A DNA stretch of 41,137 bases from Cohaesibacter haloalkalitolerans (GCF_003574655.1 NZ_QNUM01000015.1:1-41137); one strand, 5' to 3'; numbered from the stretch's first letter, positions 31,688-40,891 are shown. Notes: generated by a model not told the origin, from the letters alone. A program made the numbers and translations.

Positions 31688-32872
31688 GTGAGTGCAATGT
31701 CGACAACCCATGGGGCTCCGAATGCCGGACGTGATATCAGGATTGACGTGCTGCGCGGTCTGGCGCTGATCACGATTTTCATCAACCACGCGCCTTATAC
31801 GCCCTGGTCGAACTACACCATGGGCCACTTCGGCTTTGCCGACGCTGCCGAGGCTTTTGTGCTGATGTCCGGTATTGCCGCCGGGCTTGCCTATTCCCGC
31901 AGCTTCTTTGAGGGGAGTGTCAGACAGGCCTGCCTGAAGATCTGGCACCGTGCCGGCGTGATCTACAGTGCCCATGTCATGGCAACCGTCGTGGTGATGG
32001 CGCTTCTTCTGACGCTTTCGCTGGTCTGGCCGTTGCAAACCCTGATCAGGGAATTGAATGTGGTGCCGTTTCTCGCCAATCCTGTCAAAGCGGTCGCCGG
32101 TCTGTTTTCCCTTGCCTATCAGTTGGGCTACTTCAACATCCTGCCGCTCTATTGCGCGTTGCTGCTGGTGCTGCCAGCGCTGTTGTGGATTGCCCGGTGG
32201 CGACTGGACGTGTTGCTGTTCCTGTCTGCAGGCCTTTGGCTCATCAGTCATCTGTTCGGTCTCTATGTGCCCGGTTGGCCCGCAGGGGCTCGCTGGTTCC
32301 TCAACCCGTTCGGGTGGCAGCTGCTGTTCGTGGTCGGGCTGATGATCGGCATCCGCAAGAAACAAGGCCGTGAGCTGGTGCCGTTCAACGGCTGGCTCTT
32401 TGGGGGCTGTGTTGCCTATCTGGCTGCAAGTCTGTTGTGGCAGCTGACGGGGCGCCCCGATTTTCCCCGTTTCGAGCTTGTGCCGGGCTTTGTCTATGAC
32501 ATGGACAAGGGCAACCTTGCCTTTGTGCGGTTCTTGCATATTTTCGCTCTGGCTTATGTCTTTGCCCATAGTGCAATGATCGGGTGGCTGCTGGAGCGGC
32601 CTTTCTTCCGTTTCTTTGCCGTGCTCGGACAGGCCAGCCTCACGGTGTTCGTCACCGGATCTCTTCTCGCCGCCTTCCTGCAAATGCTGCGGGTTGTCGT
32701 GCCCGAAAATGTCGCACTCGATACGGTGCTGCTGCTGGTCGGTATGGCGGTGCAATATGGCCTTGCACGTCGAGCTGTCGGAGCAAAGAAGACCCGGGTT
32801 GAGCGCCAAAAGCGCCTGTCGCTTGAGGTTTCCAGCCCGCTAGTTCAAAGCTCGGCGTCCCAGAAGGGCTGA
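31688..32872 (+). CDS. opgC: OpgC-family integral membrane acyltransferase
   Basis: This 394-aa protein has about ten membrane segments. The N-terminal RDIRIDVLRGLALITIFINHAPYTPW and the loop FGFADAAEAFVLMSGIAAGLAY are hallmark OpgC/acyltransferase-3-like motifs. OpgC succinylates periplasmic glucans in other proteobacteria; that function here is by family. I choose GTG 31688 because AAGGA lies 7 bases upstream. ATG 31697 is nine bases further and its ribosome site would be too distant; an open frame from 31565 lacks a ribosome site. The 3' end overlaps the convergent lysR gene by 28 bases. Confidence 0.82.
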   Translation: MSAMSTTHGAPNAGRDIRIDVLRGLALITIFINHAPYTPWSNYTMGHFGFADAAEAFVLMSGIAAGLAYSRSFFEGSVRQACLKIWHRAGVIYSAHVMATVVVMALLLTLSLVWPLQTLIRELNVVPFLANPVKAVAGLFSLAYQLGYFNILPLYCALLLVLPALLWIARWRLDVLLFLSAGLWLISHLFGLYVPGWPAGARWFLNPFGWQLLFVVGLMIGIRKKQGRELVPFNGWLFGGCVAYLAASLLWQLTGRPDFPRFELVPGFVYDMDKGNLAFVRFLHIFALAYVFAHSAMIGWLLERPFFRFFAVLGQASLTVFVTGSLLAAFLQMLRVVVPENVALDTVLLLVGMAVQYGLARRAVGAKKTRVERQKRLSLEVSSPLVQSSASQKG

Positions 32873-33759
32873 GGGCCAAAATAGTCGACCATGAAATCGA
32901 TGAAGGTTCGCACCTTGGGGAGCAGGAACTGGCGGTGGGGATAGACCGCATAGGCCCAGAAGGTGTCGGTTTCCCACTCCGGCAAGAGGCGCACGAGGCG
33001 TCCGTTGCGCAGATGGTCATAGGTCAGGAAGGTCGGCTGGTAGATGACGCCCAGCCCGCTGGCGGCTGCATCGCACAGCATGTTGCCGTTGTTGCCATGC
33101 AGTTTGCCATGTACCTTCACGCGGGTGGTAGTGCCATCGCGCCGAAAGCGCCATTCTCCAGCGGTGTCCGATTCCGAGAAGATCAGGCATTCGTGGTCAG
33201 CAAGGTCCGCTGGTTCCAGAGGGTGTCCGCGCCTGAGCAGATAGTCCGGTGCAGCGCAGACGACAAACCGGACGGGCGTCAGGCGGCGGGCGATCAGACT
33301 GGGGGAGAGGTCGTCGGCCACGCGCAACGCCAGATCGAAGCCCTCCTCGACCAGATTGACGATGCGTTCGCACAACACCACTTCCACTTTCACATCGGGA
33401 TAGCGTAGCAGATAGGCGGCGATGGCCTTGCTCAGCTGCGTGCCACCAAAGGCGACCGAGCAGCTGATACGTAGCGTGCCTCGCGGCTTTGCCGTGTCAC
33501 TGGCGGCGTCCTCTTCGGTTTCCGCCACCAGCGCAAGGATCTGCATCGACTTGTGATAGTAGGTGTTGCCTGCCTCCGTAATCGAAAGCTGTCGCGTTGT
33601 CCGGTTGAGCAGTCTCACGCCGAGATTTTCTTCAATGTTGGCGACATAGCGCGATGCCATTCCGCGCGACATGCCAAGCGTATCGGCGGCCTTGGCGAAA
33701 CTCTTCAGCTCCACGACCTTGGTGAAGACCTGCATGCCTTTGAAGACATCCATTGTCAT
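32845..33759 (-). CDS. LysR-family transcriptional regulator
   Basis: This 304-aa protein has an N-terminal LysR helix-turn-helix (about residues 5-65: FTKVVELKSFAKAADTLGMSRGMASRYVANIEENLGVRLLNRTTRQLSIT) and a type-2 periplasmic-binding effector domain (about 92-300). RGTLRISCSVAFG and the RVADDLSPSLIARRL region place it near the CrgA/AaeR-like group. AAAGGA lies nine bases before the ATG at 33759. It is divergent from an SDR-MBL-quinone oxidoreductase cluster that it probably regulates. Confidence 0.88.
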   Translation of the reverse strand: MTMDVFKGMQVFTKVVELKSFAKAADTLGMSRGMASRYVANIEENLGVRLLNRTTRQLSITEAGNTYYHKSMQILALVAETEEDAASDTAKPRGTLRISCSVAFGGTQLSKAIAAYLLRYPDVKVEVVLCERIVNLVEEGFDLALRVADDLSPSLIARRLTPVRFVVCAAPDYLLRRGHPLEPADLADHECLIFSESDTAGEWRFRRDGTTTRVKVHGKLHGNNGNMLCDAAASGLGVIYQPTFLTYDHLRNGRLVRLLPEWETDTFWAYAVYPHRQFLLPKVRTFIDFMVDYFGPQPFWDAEL

Positions 33760-33849
33760 GGGGAACATTCCTTTGGTTCCGCGCTCTGGCCGAAATGCCA
33801 TGTGCCGGGCGCGCGAGGGCTTTCAATTGATGCGTGATAGTAAATTATG

Positions 33850-33861
33850 AAGTTCAAACTT
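33850..33861. promoter_or_regulatory. Candidate LysR-type site
   Basis: AAGTT-CA-AACTT is a perfect inverted repeat within an AT-rich stretch in the lysR/SDR intergenic region (33760-33990). LysR proteins usually bind interrupted dyads between divergent genes. The assignment rests on position and symmetry only. Confidence 0.4.
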
Positions 33862-33990
33862 AGTTATTTATCTCATTTGATGCAACTCGTATTGTGCGGC
33901 TCTCAATGATGGGCTTGTCAGCGCGGAGCGATGTGATGCGCTGGGTAGGCCAAAGAACCAGTGCAGATAATAAAAAACAAGAGGCACATC

Positions 33991-34755
33991 ATGACTGAAA
34001 AACTGCTCGATTATGCCGGCAAGGTCGTTCTCGTCACAGGAGGAAGCACCGGCATTGGCCGGGCCACGGCTCTGGCTTTTGCCCGGCAGGGCGCCCGGGT
34101 TGCCATCGGCAATCCGACCGGGGCGGGAAAGGATACCGCCGAGGAGATCCGCGACTGCGGAGGAGAGGCGATCTTTGTACCAACCGATGTGACAAGCGCC
34201 GCATCGGTGGAAGCGTTGGTGAATGCCACGATCGATGCCTTCGGGCGACTGGATTGCGCCTTCAACAATGCCGGCATCCTGCCGCCGACCAAACCGCTTG
34301 CCGAGATGACGGAAAAGGATTTCGACAGCGTCATCAATGTTGATCTTCGGGGCGTGTTCCTCAGCATGAAATATGAGATCCCTGAGATGCTGAAGACCGG
34401 CGGTGGGGCCATCGTCAACACCGCATCGGTGGCCGGTGTGATCGCCGATCCGGGCATGGCGCCCTATGCCGCAGCCAAGCATGGCGTTGTGGGCCTGACC
34501 AAGGCCGCCGCGCTCGATTATGCCACACAGGGGATCCGTGTGAATGCGCTGGCCCCCGGAATCGTGCGCACGCCGATGATCGAGCGCTGGCTTCAGGATG
34601 AGGCTTTCGCGGCAAACCTACTTGCCGGCAGCCCGATGCATCGCGCCGCTGACCCCGAGGAAATCGCCGGGACTGTGCTGTTCCTCTGCTCTCCGATGGC
34701 AAGTTTCACCACCGGACAGGTTTATCTCGCCGATGGCGGGCAGACTGCCCACTGA
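33991..34755 (+). CDS. Short-chain dehydrogenase/reductase (LysR-linked)
   Basis: This 254-aa classical SDR has TGGSTGIG (16-23), NNAG (92-95) and catalytic Ser146, Tyr159 and Lys163. The C-terminus SFTTGQVYLADGGQTAH is of the glucose-1-dehydrogenase/3-oxoacyl-reductase type. The ATG at 33991 has AAGAGG six bases upstream; an ATG at 33961 lacks one. It is first in a plus-strand run with an MBL-fold protein and a quinone oxidoreductase. The substrate is unknown. Confidence 0.87.
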   Translation: MTEKLLDYAGKVVLVTGGSTGIGRATALAFARQGARVAIGNPTGAGKDTAEEIRDCGGEAIFVPTDVTSAASVEALVNATIDAFGRLDCAFNNAGILPPTKPLAEMTEKDFDSVINVDLRGVFLSMKYEIPEMLKTGGGAIVNTASVAGVIADPGMAPYAAAKHGVVGLTKAAALDYATQGIRVNALAPGIVRTPMIERWLQDEAFAANLLAGSPMHRAADPEEIAGTVLFLCSPMASFTTGQVYLADGGQTAH

Positions 34756-34838
34756 GGACCGCTCCGGCCCTTGGTGAAACCGCCGGCGACCTCTGTGGTC
34801 GTCCGTATCTAAAAACAACAAAAAAGGATCGGTTCATC

Positions 34839-35948
34839 ATGTCCAACCCAAAAGACCATCACCACCATCACGCCCATCCCAATGGCGTGTGCGACTGTAT
34901 CCCCAAATGGTATGTCGACAACCTCGGTCAGGTCGGCCTGCCTTACAGCAAGATCGAAGATTATGCGGTTCCGCCTGAAGAATCCTATGGCAGCCTGTTC
35001 ATGCCGGATCGTCTCAAGAAGGGCTATCACATCGAGGAATTGCGTGATGGCGTCTACTGGGTTTCCGGCGGCTGGTATGACTGCATGTTCGTATGCACCG
35101 GCAATGGTGTCATTGCTGTCGACGCACCGCCGTCGCTTGGCGAACGCCTGCTGGATGCCATCGCCAGCGTTACCGACGAGCCCGTCACCCACATGGTCTA
35201 CAGTCACTGGCACGCGGACCACGTCGGTGCTGCATCGATGTTCGGCCCGAACATCAAGCGGGTGGCCCATGAGAAGACTGCCGAACTGCTGACGCGCTTC
35301 CCGGACAAGGATCGCCCGGTTCCGACCGAGACCTTCTCCAAGGATGCGACGCTCGATGTCAACGGTGTCAAGCTGGAGCTGTCCTACAAGGGGCAGAACC
35401 ACAGTGAAGGCAACATCTTCATTTATGCTCCCAAGCAGAAGGCGCTTGCCGCCATCGACATTCTTGCTCCGGGCTGGGTGGCCTTCAAGGATTGCGATTC
35501 CTCGGAGAATATCAGTGGTTGGATCGAGGCACATGACCAGATCCTGGAGTATGATTTCGACGCTATTGTCTGTGGTCACGTCTCCCGCTACGGCACCCGC
35601 GAGGATGTGCTGACGGCACGCGAATATACCCATGACATCATCCGCTTCTCGCGGGAAGCGCTGCTGGCGGTGGATCTTGAGTATTTCGTCAAAGATCTTG
35701 GCAATGGCCCCTACAAGGGTGCCTTCCGGGCTGCAGAGGAAAACTATTTCTCTGCAATCACCAATCTGGTGACCAGGAATGTGCTTGAGGTGACCACGTC
35801 CAATGGCCAGCGTTGGGCCGAGCGGTTGAACGGTGCTGACGTCATGACCAAGAACAATGCCTACACGATGATCCAGAAGATCCGTCTGGAACAGTCGCAC
35901 AATGGCTATGTGACGCGCGAAGGTCACCCCGAAGGCTTCTTCCTGTAA
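34839..35948 (+). CDS. Metallo-beta-lactamase-fold hydrolase with His-rich N-terminus
   Basis: This 369-aa protein has the core MBL motif SHWHADH (122-128), then His188 (GQNHSEGN), Asp207 and His in VCGHVSRYG, giving a complete dinuclear metal site. The N-terminus is odd: five consecutive histidines at 7-11, His13, then Cys18 and Cys20, a possible metal-capturing tail. There is no signal peptide. It is 83 bp after the SDR and 90 bp before the quinone oxidoreductase. MBL proteins of this general kind hydrolyse lactones, thioesters or similar bonds; the substrate is not known. Confidence 0.83.
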   Translation: MSNPKDHHHHHAHPNGVCDCIPKWYVDNLGQVGLPYSKIEDYAVPPEESYGSLFMPDRLKKGYHIEELRDGVYWVSGGWYDCMFVCTGNGVIAVDAPPSLGERLLDAIASVTDEPVTHMVYSHWHADHVGAASMFGPNIKRVAHEKTAELLTRFPDKDRPVPTETFSKDATLDVNGVKLELSYKGQNHSEGNIFIYAPKQKALAAIDILAPGWVAFKDCDSSENISGWIEAHDQILEYDFDAIVCGHVSRYGTREDVLTAREYTHDIIRFSREALLAVDLEYFVKDLGNGPYKGAFRAAEENYFSAITNLVTRNVLEVTTSNGQRWAERLNGADVMTKNNAYTMIQKIRLEQSHNGYVTREGHPEGFFL

Positions 35949-35964
35949 GCGGTTCGCCGCGTTC

Positions 35965-36018
35965 GGCCCGTCGCATTTCCAGTTCCGATTTTCGGGAAGG
36001 GCTGCGGCGGGCCTTTTT
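35965..36018 (+). terminator. Possible terminator after MBL-fold gene
   Basis: GGCCCGTCGC (35965-35974) pairs with GCGGCGGGCC (36004-36013) over 10 bp with one G-T wobble, followed by TTTTT. The loop is long (29 nt) but contains a small inner hairpin CCGA-TTT-TCGG. The quinone oxidoreductase starts 20 bp later, so read-through may be partial. Confidence 0.55.
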
Positions 36019-36038
36019 CATTTCAAGGATATGCACTC

Positions 36039-36986
36039 ATGAAAGCATTGCGTTTCAACGAATATGGCCAGCCTGACGTGCTGCAGGTGACCGACATGGA
36101 ACAGCCAACCCCCGGCCCCGGCGAGGTCCTCGTGCGAGTTGCCGCCGCAGCCATCAATCCCAGCGACGTCAAGAATGTAGCCGGTTTGTTTTCCGCCACT
36201 CTGCCGCGCACGCCCGGCCGCGACTTTTCCGGAATCGTGGTGTCGGAAGGGGCATGGCAAGGCAAGGCGGTCTGGGGGAGCGGCGCCGGTTTCGGCGTGG
36301 TCCGTGACGGCGCGCAGCGCGAATATCTCTGCCTGCCAGCCGACTGGCTGTCGGAAATGCCTGCCAACCTTTCCCTGCCCGAGGCTGCCACGGTCGGCGT
36401 GCCCTATGTGACCGCCTGGACGGCGCTTGTTCGGGCCGGTGATATCCGCTCTGGCGAAACGGTGCTGATCACCGGCAGCAACGGGGCGGTTGGTCGCGCG
36501 GCCATCCAGATTGCCCACTGGAAAGGGGCGCGGGTGATCGCCGTTGGGCGTTCGGATCATCCGTCTGAAGCCGACGTTGCCATCAACACCAGCAAAGAGG
36601 ATCTGCAAGCCGTCGTGGTTGAAGCGACTGGCGGGCGGGGCGTCGACATGGTGCTGGATGCGGTTGGTGGTCCGATGTTCGAGCCAGCGCTCAAGACCCT
36701 ACGTCAGGGCGGACGACAGGTTGCCATCACCAGTGCGGGCATGCGACGGGTCGAGTTCGACTTGATGGACTACTACCACAGCCAACTGCATCTGATCGGC
36801 GTGGACACCATGAAGCTGACAGGCATCGAGATCGCCTCCATTCTTGACGCCCTCCGTCCCGGCTTTGAAAGTGGCGCATTGACGCCCGCGCCCTATTCCC
36901 TTTCGTCCATTGAGGGCGCGCGCAAGGCCTACGCCAGCCTGAGCGCGGGAAAGGACAGCCAGAAACAGGTCATCGTCTTCGATTGA
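36039..36986 (+). CDS. Zinc-independent quinone oxidoreductase-like MDR protein
   Basis: This 315-aa medium-chain reductase lacks the zinc-binding cysteines. It has AAAAINPSDVKNVAGL near residue 35, the NADPH-binding loop GSNGAVG (146-152) and a C-terminal SLSSIEGARKAYASLSAGK, as in the QOR/Zta1 group. AAGGA lies ten bases before the ATG. It probably reduces quinones or enals with NADPH. It is last in the LysR-linked run and the last gene of typical genomic base composition before the AT-rich block. Confidence 0.85.
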   Translation: MKALRFNEYGQPDVLQVTDMEQPTPGPGEVLVRVAAAAINPSDVKNVAGLFSATLPRTPGRDFSGIVVSEGAWQGKAVWGSGAGFGVVRDGAQREYLCLPADWLSEMPANLSLPEAATVGVPYVTAWTALVRAGDIRSGETVLITGSNGAVGRAAIQIAHWKGARVIAVGRSDHPSEADVAINTSKEDLQAVVVEATGGRGVDMVLDAVGGPMFEPALKTLRQGGRQVAITSAGMRRVEFDLMDYYHSQLHLIGVDTMKLTGIEIASILDALRPGFESGALTPAPYSLSSIEGARKAYASLSAGKDSQKQVIVFD

Positions 36987-37038
36987 GCGGGAAGAGCTTA
37001 TGCCTCATGGGCCTAATGGAGGTCCGGGTCGGTAGACA

Positions 37039-37066
37039 TCATCGCCAGGAGACCGCCTGGCGATGA
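37039..37066 (+). other. Stem-loop after quinone oxidoreductase gene
   Basis: Perfect 11-bp arms TCATCGCCAGG and CCTGGCGATGA with a 6-nt loop, no T-run. It lies 52 bp after the stop codon and near the left border of the AT-rich block. It is perhaps a 3' end hairpin. Confidence 0.5.
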
Positions 37067-37238
37067 CACCCTCTTGTCTTCCGATCGCCTTGGGCGGGGT
37101 GGAAGGGCTGTTGCCGACGAAAGGCCAAGGTTGTGCCTGAGTGACCATTTGCACAGGGAGACCATCAAGCTTCATCCCAAAATGTGAATTTTTCTGAAAA
37201 GCATTCTGTTCGTTTTGCAATTTTGATCTGAACCATAT

Positions 37239-37270
37239 ATAGGTTGTGTAAATTTTTTCACGCAACCTAT
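37239..37270 (+). promoter_or_regulatory. Stem-loop just upstream of the glycosyltransferase fusion
   Basis: ATAGGTTGTGT (37239-37249) pairs with ACGCAACCTAT (37260-37270) over 11 bp with one G-T wobble and a 10-nt loop AAATTTTTTC. It ends nine bases before the start codon and occupies the place of a ribosome site, none of which is evident. It could control translation initiation, or be a mobile-element end. Confidence 0.5.
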
Positions 37271-37279
37271 TGGCGCATT

Positions 37280-39859
37280 ATGAGCATGGAAAATATTAGT
37301 ATTGTCATCCCAGTATACAACACTGGAAATCTGCTATTTGAATGTTATGATTCAGTAAAAATGCAGGTGTTTAAGCCGCATGAAATAATAATTGTCGATG
37401 ATGGCAGTGAAACTCCGACAAAAACGATAATATCTTATCTTCAATCGATCGATGGAAGGGTCAAAGTAGTAGAATTTGGAGAAAACCGGGGTCTTTCTGC
37501 TGCCCGAAATGCGGGGCTGAAAGCTGCAACTTCTGAAATAGTCCTGTTTCTTGATTCAGACGATATGCTGTCGAATCCCAGGGTCTTGGAATATGTTGCA
37601 GATGAGTACGGCAAAAACAAATTTGATATGCTTCGCCTTCCGACTGTATTCTACTCACAAAATCAACTGACCGGAAAGATTAGTCTTTCAGAAGATCCGA
37701 TAGATACAATAATCCCGAATTTTCTGAGGGAAGTAACTCTGAATTCAGCCCCGTTCCTGATTCATAATAGGACATGCTGGCAATTTGCCTATCGTCGGGA
37801 GTTTCTGACTTCAAATGGCATTTACTTTTTGGAAGAGTTGAGAAGGCGAGAAGATGTTCCCTTTTTGCTTACTGCTCTCTGTCAGGCGAAGGCCATCTAT
37901 ACGGGGGCGATGACAGGAACGTTCTACCGGCAAAGGGCAAACAGCATTATGAGTAGCCCTCAGTTGGGTGACCTTGAATATATCACTACAGCATATCAAT
38001 ACTGCAACAATATTATAGAAAAATATGAATGTGATGACTATGTAAAGAATATCGTGAATATTCGATATGTAGCTTCGTTCGAGGAATGCATTTCAAAGAT
38101 AGATTTTCATGAGCAAGATATTGTTGCTGCTTCATATTTGATCGATAATTTCAAATCTGTTTCTACGATTGAATTTTTGGAAAAGCTATCAACTGATCAA
38201 GACAGAATGATAGAAGGCATCAAGTTTGCTCCAGGGCTTCAGAATAAAATCGAGAACGGCATTATTGTTGATTTTGCCAGGAAGTTACTAAGAGTAACTC
38301 CAAGCACGGTTTCGGAGCTTTGTCCCTTAAGCGGATCTGGAACATCGGAAACGAGCGGTATCGAAATCGCCAAGACAGGCATACATGAAAACAACATTCA
38401 GTTGCCTGCGGTTGAACATAAAGAGCGGCCGAAATTGTTTCTCCATGTTGGACTAACAAAGACAGGATCTACTTCAATCCAGAATTTTTGCGAAGTAAAT
38501 CGTGCATCGCTTCGGGCCGAGGGACTTTTGTATCCATTTACCGGGGTGTATAAAGAAGAGGGCGGAGATAGAGGGTCTGGGCACAATTTCCTGATTAGAG
38601 ATATTGTTGACGATGATTCTGTTCTTCTTGAAAAATTTAAAACTGAAGTACAGCACGCAGAATGCCCAAATGTTATAATTTCATGCGAAAACATTTCCTA
38701 TAATCCGCTTTGGAGAAGCAAGGCCAGTCTGGAGAAGATTTCGAAAGCGTTCTCTGAATTTGATGTCATTCCTATATTGGTAAAGCGATCCAAGCTTGAT
38801 TGGGCCTTTTCGATGTATAAAGAGGCGGCAATTGGGGGCTGGTTGCGCCGAGAGGACAGCTTTTCTCATTATCTGGATGCTGAGACCGCTGTTGGCTCAT
38901 TGGATTTTGACAATATTTCTGAACTTCTTGCCACATGTTTGGGTAGCGAAGTTCAGGAAATCAGTCTTGACCGGGATGGCGGCGACCTGATCGCGGACTT
39001 TCTGTCTGTTGTTGATATTGATCGCAAGAAAGCGTCAGAAATATTTGTTCTTCCTAATGACGTCAATATTGGTGCTGTCGACAATAATATTTCGGCGTTT
39101 GTTTCGATCAACAAGCTACTAAACTGGCTTGGTTACGATAGGCGCTTTGTGAATAAAATTCGAAGCAAATACGCATTTGAAAGAAATATTGCCGATACAA
39201 ATATCGAAGAATTAAAGATTAGAATAGAGAATTCGACCGATGAGAAGGTTCCGGAAAAACTGTTAAAAAGAATCGTCGAGACAGAGCCGTCAAAAGACTT
39301 GAGATTGTTCAACTGTTTGCTGGATGAACTGGTTGTTCACGCGGGAATGAAGAATTTAAGATCATATCGAAAGGCTGCTCTGCTGGGGAACGGGTCGCCG
39401 ATAATTAAGAAAAACCAAAATATAGAGGCTGTTTTCTCATCAAACCTCGGGGACGTTATTCGGTATTGCAACAATGAAGTGGACAGAAGAAGCGCAGGTC
39501 GAAATGGTCGTCCAAATGATTACGCTTGTCTTGTTGACCTTTATTCTATGGAAAGAAGGGTCGTTGTCCATTCAAAGTTACCTATCTGGTCCTATCAGAT
39601 TCTTTGTATGAGGCCAAATGGTGATGGGATCTCCGCTTGTGATTGGATTGAAGCCGAAGTCTCTGACACAAAAGACTTGATCGTAGATATTCCAGTATAT
39701 TTGTTTCAATTAAACGCCATTCTAAAAATACGCCTAAAAACCTCTGATGGAGAGCCCGTCAGGCAAGTTTGCGCGATAAGCGTTGATGGGGAGCCAAAAC
39801 TATTAGAAGTTAGTTATTTGAAGGAGTATGACGCGGAGGGGGATTTAATAGAAGGCTGA
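37280..39859 (+). CDS. Fusion protein: GT2 glycosyltransferase + sulfotransferase-like domain + unknown C-terminus
   Basis: This 859-aa protein with no membrane segments has a GT-A glycosyltransferase family 2 domain at about 5-215: SIVIPVYNTGN, EIIIVDDGSE, GLSAARNAGL and the metal-binding DSDD at 92-95. After a helical linker, residues 386-402 read FLHVGLTKTGSTSIQNF, matching the 5'-phosphosulfate-binding loop of bacterial sulfotransferases (HxGxxKTGTTSLQ type). VIPILVKRSKLDWAFSMY (about 496-513) could supply the 3'-phosphate-binding Arg/Ser. Residues about 620-859 are unrecognised. The start is uncertain (ATG 37280 or 37286). DNA is AT-rich, unlike its left neighbours. I infer that it adds a sugar and a sulfate to a surface glycan. 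Confidence 0.75.
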   Translation: MSMENISIVIPVYNTGNLLFECYDSVKMQVFKPHEIIIVDDGSETPTKTIISYLQSIDGRVKVVEFGENRGLSAARNAGLKAATSEIVLFLDSDDMLSNPRVLEYVADEYGKNKFDMLRLPTVFYSQNQLTGKISLSEDPIDTIIPNFLREVTLNSAPFLIHNRTCWQFAYRREFLTSNGIYFLEELRRREDVPFLLTALCQAKAIYTGAMTGTFYRQRANSIMSSPQLGDLEYITTAYQYCNNIIEKYECDDYVKNIVNIRYVASFEECISKIDFHEQDIVAASYLIDNFKSVSTIEFLEKLSTDQDRMIEGIKFAPGLQNKIENGIIVDFARKLLRVTPSTVSELCPLSGSGTSETSGIEIAKTGIHENNIQLPAVEHKERPKLFLHVGLTKTGSTSIQNFCEVNRASLRAEGLLYPFTGVYKEEGGDRGSGHNFLIRDIVDDDSVLLEKFKTEVQHAECPNVIISCENISYNPLWRSKASLEKISKAFSEFDVIPILVKRSKLDWAFSMYKEAAIGGWLRREDSFSHYLDAETAVGSLDFDNISELLATCLGSEVQEISLDRDGGDLIADFLSVVDIDRKKASEIFVLPNDVNIGAVDNNISAFVSINKLLNWLGYDRRFVNKIRSKYAFERNIADTNIEELKIRIENSTDEKVPEKLLKRIVETEPSKDLRLFNCLLDELVVHAGMKNLRSYRKAALLGNGSPIIKKNQNIEAVFSSNLGDVIRYCNNEVDRRSAGRNGRPNDYACLVDLYSMERRVVVHSKLPIWSYQILCMRPNGDGISACDWIEAEVSDTKDLIVDIPVYLFQLNAILKIRLKTSDGEPVRQVCAISVDGEPKLLEVSYLKEYDAEGDLIEG

Positions 39860-39904
39860 ACTTTTAATATGAAATATTACAGCACTATTAAATGAGGGAA
39901 TGAC

Positions 39905-40891
39905 ATGAATCCTTTTATCTCTATCGTAATGTCTACTTACAATAACGAAAAGACAATAGCTCATAGTTTGATGTCTGTTTTGACATTTGAGAATGTAGAC
40001 TATGAAATCATTGTTGTGAATGATGGTTCAGATGACGCGACTGAGAAAGTTGTTGTATCCCTCTCCAATGTAGATGGAAGGATAAAGCTTATTAGCTTGT
40101 CGAGGAATTCCGGGGCTGCTTTTGCCAGAAATGTTGGTTTGGCGAATGCGTCGGGAGACTACATCATGTTTCTTGACGGGGATGATCTCTTTTTCCCGGG
40201 CGTTGTTGATGATGTTTTTGCAAATGCAAAGTCTTCGCGACCGGATCTCCTCCGGGGAGGAATCCTCGTTAAAGAACCAAAGACACAATGGAGCGATTTT
40301 CACAAGAACTCGAAGTTGGTTTCTTTTGATGGGAGCAACAGATCAACTTTTGTTTCATATTCTCATTTTACGACTTTTGCTTATAGTCGCGACATGATTA
40401 ATAGTATGGATATTCAGTTTCCAGTTGATCTTTCTATTGGGGAAGACCGTTTGTTCTTGTTAAAGGCTCAAATGTGTGCGGAAACTTTATACTTATCTGA
40501 TAAAATGTATTATCAGTATAATGTGGGGTTGGGTTCTGCGATTTCTGGCGCGTGGACAGAGAAAAAGGCCGACGATACGATTGAGTTCCTGTATCGAATG
40601 AAAAGGACATTGCTTGATAACGAAGATCGAAAAAGCAAAGATCTTTTGTATACCTGGCTTCCTAATTCCTTTAAATGGCAAATGAATTTGCTTGAAAAGT
40701 CGCTCAAGGGGAACAACTCGCAAAGAATAATGAAAATCATTAATAGCCTTGAGGATATCTATTTTTCAGGGATTAGTCCGTTTGATGATAATTACTTTGA
40801 AAAAGTATCGAAATTTCCTGCTGCGACACGAAAAAAATTCAATTTCCTATTTGAGAGGAATCACGAAAAGCTGATCGACTCCTTTATGTGA
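39905..40891 (+). CDS. Glycosyltransferase family 2 protein
   Basis: This 328-aa GT-A protein has SIVMSTYNNEKTIAHSLMSV at the N-terminus, EIIVVNDGSDDAT, GAAFARNVGLANASGDYIMFLDGDD with the metal-binding DGDD at 91-94, and SIGEDRLFLLKAQ. Its N-terminal 100 residues align with the first domain of the preceding fusion protein (shared VDGRI/IDGRV, FAR/SAARNVGL, FLDGDD/FLDSDD), suggesting ancient duplication. GAGGGA lies six bases before the ATG. It is 45 bp after the fusion gene, probably one operon, and is equally AT-rich. The substrate is unknown. Confidence 0.88.
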   Translation: MNPFISIVMSTYNNEKTIAHSLMSVLTFENVDYEIIVVNDGSDDATEKVVVSLSNVDGRIKLISLSRNSGAAFARNVGLANASGDYIMFLDGDDLFFPGVVDDVFANAKSSRPDLLRGGILVKEPKTQWSDFHKNSKLVSFDGSNRSTFVSYSHFTTFAYSRDMINSMDIQFPVDLSIGEDRLFLLKAQMCAETLYLSDKMYYQYNVGLGSAISGAWTEKKADDTIEFLYRMKRTLLDNEDRKSKDLLYTWLPNSFKWQMNLLEKSLKGNNSQRIMKIINSLEDIYFSGISPFDDNYFEKVSKFPAATRKKFNFLFERNHEKLIDSFM

